Positions 59,550 through 64,000 of a DNA stretch of 64,000 nucleotides are shown piece after piece. Position 1 is the stretch's first letter. The number at the start of each line of letters is the position of its first letter. The translations under genes and the position numbers were made by a program. The stretch is from positions 87,986-151,985 of the forward strand of contig JAFTPT010000053.1 of NCBI GenBank assembly GCA_017463155.1. Reading direction: 5' to 3'. The notes below the pieces were generated by a model. It searched no databases. It worked only from the letters and a program-made list of their open reading frames with translations, and had not been told where the DNA came from. Source of the stretch: Blautia sp. (GTDB taxonomy: Bacteria; Bacillota; Clostridia; Lachnospirales; Lachnospiraceae).

Positions 59550-60059
59550 ATGGAAGATTTTCTGAAGGTGGGCGTTATCACCACGACGCACGGCGTACGG
59601 GGAGAAGTCAAGGTCTATCCGACGACCGACGATCCGGAGCGTTTTCTGGAGCTTGACTATGTGCTGCTCCGGGACAAAAACGGAGAAAAACGCCTGGAGA
59701 TCGAAAATGTCAGGTTTTTTAAGAACCTGGTCATCCTCAAATTCGAGGATATCGACAACATCAACGATGTCATGGCTTATAAAGGCAGGGAACTGTGGAT
59801 CCCGCGCGAGGAGGGACAGCCTCTCGAAGAGGACGAGTACTATATCGCGGATCTTCTGGGTATGGAGGTATACCTGGAGGACGGGACACGCTACGGGACG
59901 CTGAAGGACGTTCTGGAGACCGGCGCCAACGATGTGTACGTGGTGACACGCACAGATGGCGTGGAGATCCTTCTTCCTGCCATTCACGAATGCATCAGAG
60001 AGGTGGATCCTGCCGCCGGGCGGATGACCATCCACCTGATGAAGGGACTGGAATCATGA
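59550..60059 (+). CDS. rimM: 16S rRNA processing protein RimM
   Basis: A 169-residue 30S maturation factor that binds S19. The start LKVGVITTTHGVRGEVKVYPTTDDPERF is typical (motif TTHGVRGEVKV), and the C-terminal PRC-barrel has YYIADLLGMEVY. GGGGGAAG precedes the start. The stop overlaps trmD (ATGA). Confidence 0.96.
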   Translation: MEDFLKVGVITTTHGVRGEVKVYPTTDDPERFLELDYVLLRDKNGEKRLEIENVRFFKNLVILKFEDIDNINDVMAYKGRELWIPREEGQPLEEDEYYIADLLGMEVYLEDGTRYGTLKDVLETGANDVYVVTRTDGVEILLPAIHECIREVDPAAGRMTIHLMKGLES

Positions 60060-60859
60060 GATACCACGTAATGACTTTGTTTCCGGAGATCATCGAGAGC
60101 TGCATGAAAAGCAGCATCACGGGACGGGCCATCGACGCCGGGATCCTGTCGCTCTCGGCGGTCAATATCCGGGATTATGCATTCAACAAGCACCAGAAGG
60201 TGGATGATTATACCTATGGCGGAGGTGCCGGCATGCTGATGCAGGCGGAGCCTGTCTACCTGTGCTGGGAATCCATCGCAGGGAACCTGCCCCGAAAGCC
60301 GCGGACGATCTATCTGACGCCGCAGGGACGCCTGTTCGATCAGCAGATGGCCCGGGAGCTGGCACAGGAGGAGGATCTTATTTTTCTGTGCGGTCATTAC
60401 GAGGGGATTGACGAACGCGTGCTGGAGGAGGTCGTGACCGACCAGGTATCCATCGGGGATTACGTGCTGACAGGCGGGGAACTGCCTGCCCTAGTCATGA
60501 TGGACGCAATCTCGCGGATGGTGCCGGGGGTCCTCGGCAACGAAGAATCCGGTGAGACCGAATCCTTTTCGGGAGGGCTCCTCGAGTATCCGCAGTATTC
60601 AAGACCCATGGTCTGGCATGGACGGGAGGTGCCGGAGGTTCTCATGTCCGGGCACCACGCCAATGTCGACAAATGGCGAAGGGAACGCTCGATCGAGCGG
60701 ACCGTCAGAAACCGTCCGGATCTTCTCAAAAAGGCGGAGCTTACCAATCAGGAGTGGGCCTATGTGCGCGAGCTGAAAAGGCGTCTGAAGGAAGAGCAGC
60801 AGACCGCCAAAGAGGAAGAGATACCGGAGGAAAGAGGACAGGCAGATGAAGACATCTGA
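60056..60859 (+). CDS. trmD: tRNA (guanine37-N1)-methyltransferase TrmD
   Basis: A 267-residue SPOUT methyltransferase that makes m1G37 and prevents frameshifting. Motifs: [44 protein letters not shown] and [19 protein letters not shown] (motif GDYVLTGGE). It begins in the rimM stop and overlaps queA by 14 bases. In most Firmicutes rplS (L19) comes next; here it does not. Confidence 0.97.
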   Translation: MRYHVMTLFPEIIESCMKSSITGRAIDAGILSLSAVNIRDYAFNKHQKVDDYTYGGGAGMLMQAEPVYLCWESIAGNLPRKPRTIYLTPQGRLFDQQMARELAQEEDLIFLCGHYEGIDERVLEEVVTDQVSIGDYVLTGGELPALVMMDAISRMVPGVLGNEESGETESFSGGLLEYPQYSRPMVWHGREVPEVLMSGHHANVDKWRRERSIERTVRNRPDLLKKAELTNQEWAYVRELKRRLKEEQQTAKEEEIPEERGQADEDI

Positions 60860-61871
60860 TTTTTATTATGAGCTGCCGCAGGAGCTGATCGCGCAGGATC
60901 CCCTCGAGGACCGCAGCGCATCCAGGCTTCTGGTGCTCGGAAGATCTGACGGCAGCATCGCACATCGCCATTTCAGGGATATCCTGGAGTATCTGAAGCC
61001 CGGCGACTGTCTGGTGATCAATGATACCAAGGTGATCCCGGCCAGACTCTACGGGCACCGGGAGGCGACCGGCGGAGCCGTGGAGATACTGCTCCTTAAG
61101 CGGCGGGAGAATGATATATGGGAATGCCTCGTAAAGCCGGGAAAAAAAGCCCGGACAGGCACCCGGCTTTTGTTCGGCGACGGACGCCTTAAGGGGGAGA
61201 TCCTCGATGTGATCGAGGAGGGAAGCCGGCTGATCCGGTTTGAGTACGACGGGATCTTTGAGGAGGTTCTGGACGCGCTTGGCGAGATGCCGCTTCCGCC
61301 TTACATTACCCACAAGCTGAAGGACAAGGACCGCTATCAGACGGTCTATGCAAAGCACGAGGGCTCCGCCGCCGCACCGACGGCAGGCCTGCATTTTACA
61401 AAGGAACTGCTATCCGAGGTGGAGAACCTGGGAATCCGGATCGCCCATGTGACGCTGCACGTCGGCCTCGGCACGTTCCGCCCGGTCAAGGTGTCCGACG
61501 TGGAAAACCACCATATGCATACAGAGTATTATATGGTGGAGGATGAACAGGCGGAACTCATCAACCGCACAAAAAAGGAAGGCGGCCGTGTGATCGCGGT
61601 CGGAACCACCAGCTGCCGGACGCTGGAGTCTGCTTCTGATGAAAACGGCGTTCTGAAGGCCGGAAGCGGCTGGACGGACATCTTTATCTATCCGGGATAC
61701 CGGTTCAAGGTCATCGACGGACTGATCACCAATTTCCATCTCCCGGAATCCACGCTGGTCATGCTGGTCAGCGCCTTTGCCGGGAAGGAGCATGTGCTGC
61801 ACGCCTATGAGGAGGCGGTCGGGCTTTCCTACCGGTTCTTCTCGTTCGGCGACGCCATGCTGATCCTGTAG
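60846..61871 (+). CDS. queA: S-adenosylmethionine:tRNA ribosyltransferase-isomerase QueA
   Basis: A 341-residue enzyme of queuosine synthesis. The start [25 protein letters not shown] is diagnostic (motif [10 protein letters not shown]), with [18 protein letters not shown] and [10 protein letters not shown] later. GGAAAGAGGACAGG upstream inside trmD supplies the ribosome site. A bidirectional terminator follows. Confidence 0.97.
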   Translation: MKTSDFYYELPQELIAQDPLEDRSASRLLVLGRSDGSIAHRHFRDILEYLKPGDCLVINDTKVIPARLYGHREATGGAVEILLLKRRENDIWECLVKPGKKARTGTRLLFGDGRLKGEILDVIEEGSRLIRFEYDGIFEEVLDALGEMPLPPYITHKLKDKDRYQTVYAKHEGSAAAPTAGLHFTKELLSEVENLGIRIAHVTLHVGLGTFRPVKVSDVENHHMHTEYYMVEDEQAELINRTKKEGGRVIAVGTTSCRTLESASDENGVLKAGSGWTDIFIYPGYRFKVIDGLITNFHLPESTLVMLVSAFAGKEHVLHAYEEAVGLSYRFFSFGDAMLIL

Positions 61872-61886
61872 ACGGAATGGCAATAA

Positions 61887-61942
61887 AAGAGGGCATTCAC
61901 AGGGAATGTGATCCTTTTGGATCATCCTTGTGAATGCCCTTT
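61887..61942. terminator. Bidirectional terminator between queA and the CapA-like gene
   Basis: A long imperfect hairpin: GGGCATTCACA (61891-61901) pairs with TGTGAATGCCC near 61929-61939, with an inner GATCC/GGATC stem around TTTT. A-rich and T-rich flanks suit both directions. Confidence 0.88.
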
Positions 61943-61969
61943 CGTTTATTAAATTTTGTTGCTGATCTG

Positions 61970-63571
61970 TCAACGAAGCAGCTTTGACGCGAGGACGATG
62001 TGCGCATCCTCGGGAAGGAGCGGCAGATTCGTCTCCCCGGCATTACCGGAAGGACCACTGAACGGGAATCCTTCGTTGGAGGCGGTATTCTGCGGCTCCG
62101 CGGTCTCGATCCAGGAGGAACGCTCGTTGATCTTGTTCATGATCCGGGTCGCCTCGTCGCCCTCCGCCGGCGTGGGCTGGTAATTGTTGTAGCCGTAGTC
62201 AGAGGAGATGGAGGTGGGGATCACATTGGTCACGTTGTCCATCGCGACCTCGTCTCCGGTCACGGTAAAGGTCTGCTGGAAGATCATCGTATCCATATCG
62301 CTGGGATACTGGTTGCCGCCAAAGCAGAAGTTCGCCAGGCTGTAGACGATGTTCCGGCCCTTGTAGACCTCAATGCCCTGCAGCACATGCGGATGATGGC
62401 CGCAGACCAGATCGGCGCCTTCATCGATGGCCAGCCGTCCGAGGGTCATCTGGTTGGTGTCCGGCACCTGCTCCTTCTCATTGCCCCAGTGGAAGATGAC
62501 GATGATCAGCTGTGCGCCGTCGGCCTTGACCTTGGCAATGTTGTCCTTCAGCTGCTGGGTGCGCTCCAGGTGGTCCTTCAGCTCGTAGATACCGACCAGG
62601 CCTACCTTGACGCCCTTGACATCCACGACAGCCGTCTCATCGTATCCGAAGTGGACGATGTTTTCGGCGTCGAGAGCATCCATCGTATCCTGGAAGCCCT
62701 GATCGCCGTAATCATGGCTGTGGTTGTTGGCTGTGTTGACGGTCTCGATCGATCCGTCCGTCAGGATCTTGGCAAAGGAGGCCGGTGCCTTGAAGGCAAA
62801 CTCCTTATCCTCACGCTCGTTGGATTCGGTCAGAACGCCTTCGAAATTGGCGATGGTGAGATCATCGGCTTCAAAGATGCTCTTTACGTTCTGCATAAAG
62901 TAGGCGCTGCCGTACATCTCAAAGTAGGCGTTCAGGCTGTTATCGTAATCGAAATAGGCATCCGTACCAAGCGTACAGTCGCCGACGACGGAAACGGTCA
63001 GGGTAACGGGCTTTGGCGCCTCCGTCGGAGCGGCGGGTTCCTGTTCACCCTCCTCATCGGAGGATGCGCTTCCTTCCGCAGTGTCATTCCCGGAAGTCCG
63101 GGATGAAGAGGAAGAGGAAGAAACGCGGCTCGAAGAAGTCCCCTTAGCACAGGAGACGATCGAGGATACAAGCAGGATGAAGATCACGATGGCTGCGACC
63201 AGCGCGATGGTGAGCGCCAGATTCCGCTTGAAATCCGGAGACAGTGTAAAACCGCCGGAACGGGAAGACCGCGGCCGGACTTCCTCTTCACGCGGGGCGG
63301 TGCGGCGCTGACGTGTCCGCTCAGCCGCCGGTTCCGGCTCCTGGTAAACGGAAGCTCGTTCCCTGCGGATCCGTTCCCTGCGGGACTCCGGATCATTGGC
63401 TTGTGTGTCTGTGTATTGTTTTTGACGACGTACAGAACGGGAACGGGATTCCTGCGGGGGAATACCGGCCCTCTGCCGTTCTTTTTCATGCAGTTTCCGA
63501 AGCTCGGCTGCCCGCTTTGCTCGAGCGGCAGCCGCCCGCCTTTCTTCGTCCGTGCGAGGTGGCTGAGGCAT
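61970..63571 (-). CDS. CapA-like (PGA_cap) membrane-anchored metallophosphatase-fold protein
   Basis: A 533-residue protein. Residues 1-115 are very basic/acidic and cytoplasmic (DEERRAAAARAKRAAELRK start), a single helix lies near 117-140, then a Ser-rich spacer. Residues about 195-460 are the PGA_cap domain: SVVGDCTLG, NFEGVLTE, NTANNHSHDYG, IVIFHWGNE and GHHPHVLQG carry the metal ligands. The family includes poly-gamma-glutamate synthesis protein CapA, but no cap operon is nearby, so the substrate is open. AGGAG (minus, 63580-63584) sets the start. Confidence 0.88.
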   Translation of the reverse strand: MPQPPRTDEERRAAAARAKRAAELRKLHEKERQRAGIPPQESRSRSVRRQKQYTDTQANDPESRRERIRRERASVYQEPEPAAERTRQRRTAPREEEVRPRSSRSGGFTLSPDFKRNLALTIALVAAIVIFILLVSSIVSCAKGTSSSRVSSSSSSSRTSGNDTAEGSASSDEEGEQEPAAPTEAPKPVTLTVSVVGDCTLGTDAYFDYDNSLNAYFEMYGSAYFMQNVKSIFEADDLTIANFEGVLTESNEREDKEFAFKAPASFAKILTDGSIETVNTANNHSHDYGDQGFQDTMDALDAENIVHFGYDETAVVDVKGVKVGLVGIYELKDHLERTQQLKDNIAKVKADGAQLIIVIFHWGNEKEQVPDTNQMTLGRLAIDEGADLVCGHHPHVLQGIEVYKGRNIVYSLANFCFGGNQYPSDMDTMIFQQTFTVTGDEVAMDNVTNVIPTSISSDYGYNNYQPTPAEGDEATRIMNKINERSSWIETAEPQNTASNEGFPFSGPSGNAGETNLPLLPEDAHIVLASKLLR

Positions 63572-63621
63572 GGGACTGTCTCCTTACTCTTAACATAACT
63601 TGGAAAATTAACTCCTATGTT

Positions 63622-63650
63622 AGTATATAGATTTTTTTATCTTTCGTCAA
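63622..63650 (-). promoter_or_regulatory. Promoter of the CapA-like gene
   Basis: Minus-strand TTGACG (63645-63650) and TATACT (63622-63627) with a 17-base spacer. Confidence 0.82.
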
Positions 63651-63679
63651 TATAAAGACTACCAAGATTTTGGATATTT

Positions 63680-63688
63680 TGTTATAAT
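63680..63688 (+). promoter_or_regulatory. Extended -10 promoter of the last gene
   Basis: TGTTATAAT at 63680-63688 is a perfect TATAAT with the TGN extension, without a clear -35. The leader of about 150 bases is rich in CCGG repeats that can form several small hairpins; no gene is seen in it. Confidence 0.6.
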
Positions 63689-63845
63689 AACGAAGGAATT
63701 GACACAAGATATTGTTTCGGGGGCCGGAACTGCCGGACCGGATGATCCGGGGCGTACGTAAAAAGCTCCGGAAACGGCCGGAAAACAGGGATGTTACGGA
63801 AACCGGAGCACACCGGTTCCGCGAAAAGAAAGGGGAAAACCTGAA

Positions 63846-64000
63846 ATGAAAAAGATTCGTACGATTCTGGCATTTTTTGTTTTGATCCTGGTGCTGTCAC
63901 TGGGCGTTTTTCAGGGGGTACGGCTGATCCGCGGCACAGGACAGAAAACGATCCGGATCGAGAAGCGCATCTCCGAAAAGAAAAAGAAGAACAAAAAGAA
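63846..64000 (+). CDS. Unknown protein with N-terminal membrane segment (3' end outside window)
   Basis: The frame is open from ATG 63846 to the window end (51 codons) with no stop. Residues 1-25 have a basic start and a hydrophobic core (ILAFFVLILVLSLGVF), then a strongly basic stretch rich in Lys (EKRISEKKKKNKK). It is either exported or anchored by this helix. AAAGGGGA precedes the start. The product cannot be identified from this fragment. Confidence 0.75.
   Translation, partial: MKKIRTILAFFVLILVLSLGVFQGVRLIRGTGQKTIRIEKRISEKKKKNKK

Overview
The window looks like chromosomal DNA from a Gram-positive Clostridia bacterium, most likely of the Lachnospiraceae type. The evidence is AGGAGG-type ribosome binding sites, a T-box leader, a LexA box of the Bacillus/Clostridia type, the gene orders polA-coaE-yycJ, ylxM-ffh-rpsP-khpA-rimM-trmD and rnc-smc-ftsY, and a UPF0237/UPF0210 pair. 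By eye it is moderately GC-rich, and ATC is the favoured Ile codon. No rRNA, tRNA, CRISPR array, insertion sequence or replication origin was recognised.

Region by region. 1-7440: end of polyphosphate kinase, a Ca2+/Na+ antiporter, a complete amino-acid (glutamate-type) ABC importer, a class-I amidotransferase-like hydrolase and a DUF2284 protein. 7441-14005: a flavin/PNPOx-like protein, a secreted transglutaminase-like protein, a Y-family polymerase under a LexA box, then a tight three-gene unit (HPr-kinase-like ATPase, two-helix membrane protein, membrane-anchored Hsp70-like ATPase) whose function is not recognised. 14006-19455: a small unknown protein, a ComEC-like lipoprotein hydrolase, a large HTH regulator and an Xaa-Pro aminopeptidase. 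19456-27152: a compact surface-glycan export operon (ABC-2 permease, Wzt-like ATPase, methyltransferase, GT2-HAD fusion, Ser/Thr kinase with a beta-trefoil tail). 27153-36939: FtsH, a HerA-like ATPase, a zf-HC2 membrane protein, PolA, CoaE, YycJ, an ACT protein and a UPF0210 protein.

36940-44761: a T-box-controlled TrpXYZ-type transporter, TmcAL, the Pta-AckA acetate pathway, and YceD-RpmF. 44762-54842: Nudix, an exported HD-like protein, an unknown, then PlsX, RNase III, SMC, FtsY and threonine ammonia-lyase. 54843-64000: a solitary tyrosine recombinase, an LCP protein, then the SRP/ribosome-maturation run YlxM-Ffh-S16-KhpA-RimM-TrmD-QueA, a CapA-like protein on the minus strand and the start of an unknown gene.

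The most interesting points are a 22-bp-arm hairpin that buries the ftsH Shine-Dalgarno and start codon; the HPrK-like/two-TM/Hsp70-like cassette; the LexA box at the polymerase; the UGG-specifier T-box with a UGGU acceptor-binding motif; the glycan operon with its fused GT-HAD protein and lectin-tailed kinase; and two ABC solute-binding proteins with no usable lipobox. Conserved clusters are interrupted by accessory genes (rpmF/plsX and ftsY/ylxM) or lack expected members (acpP, rplS).
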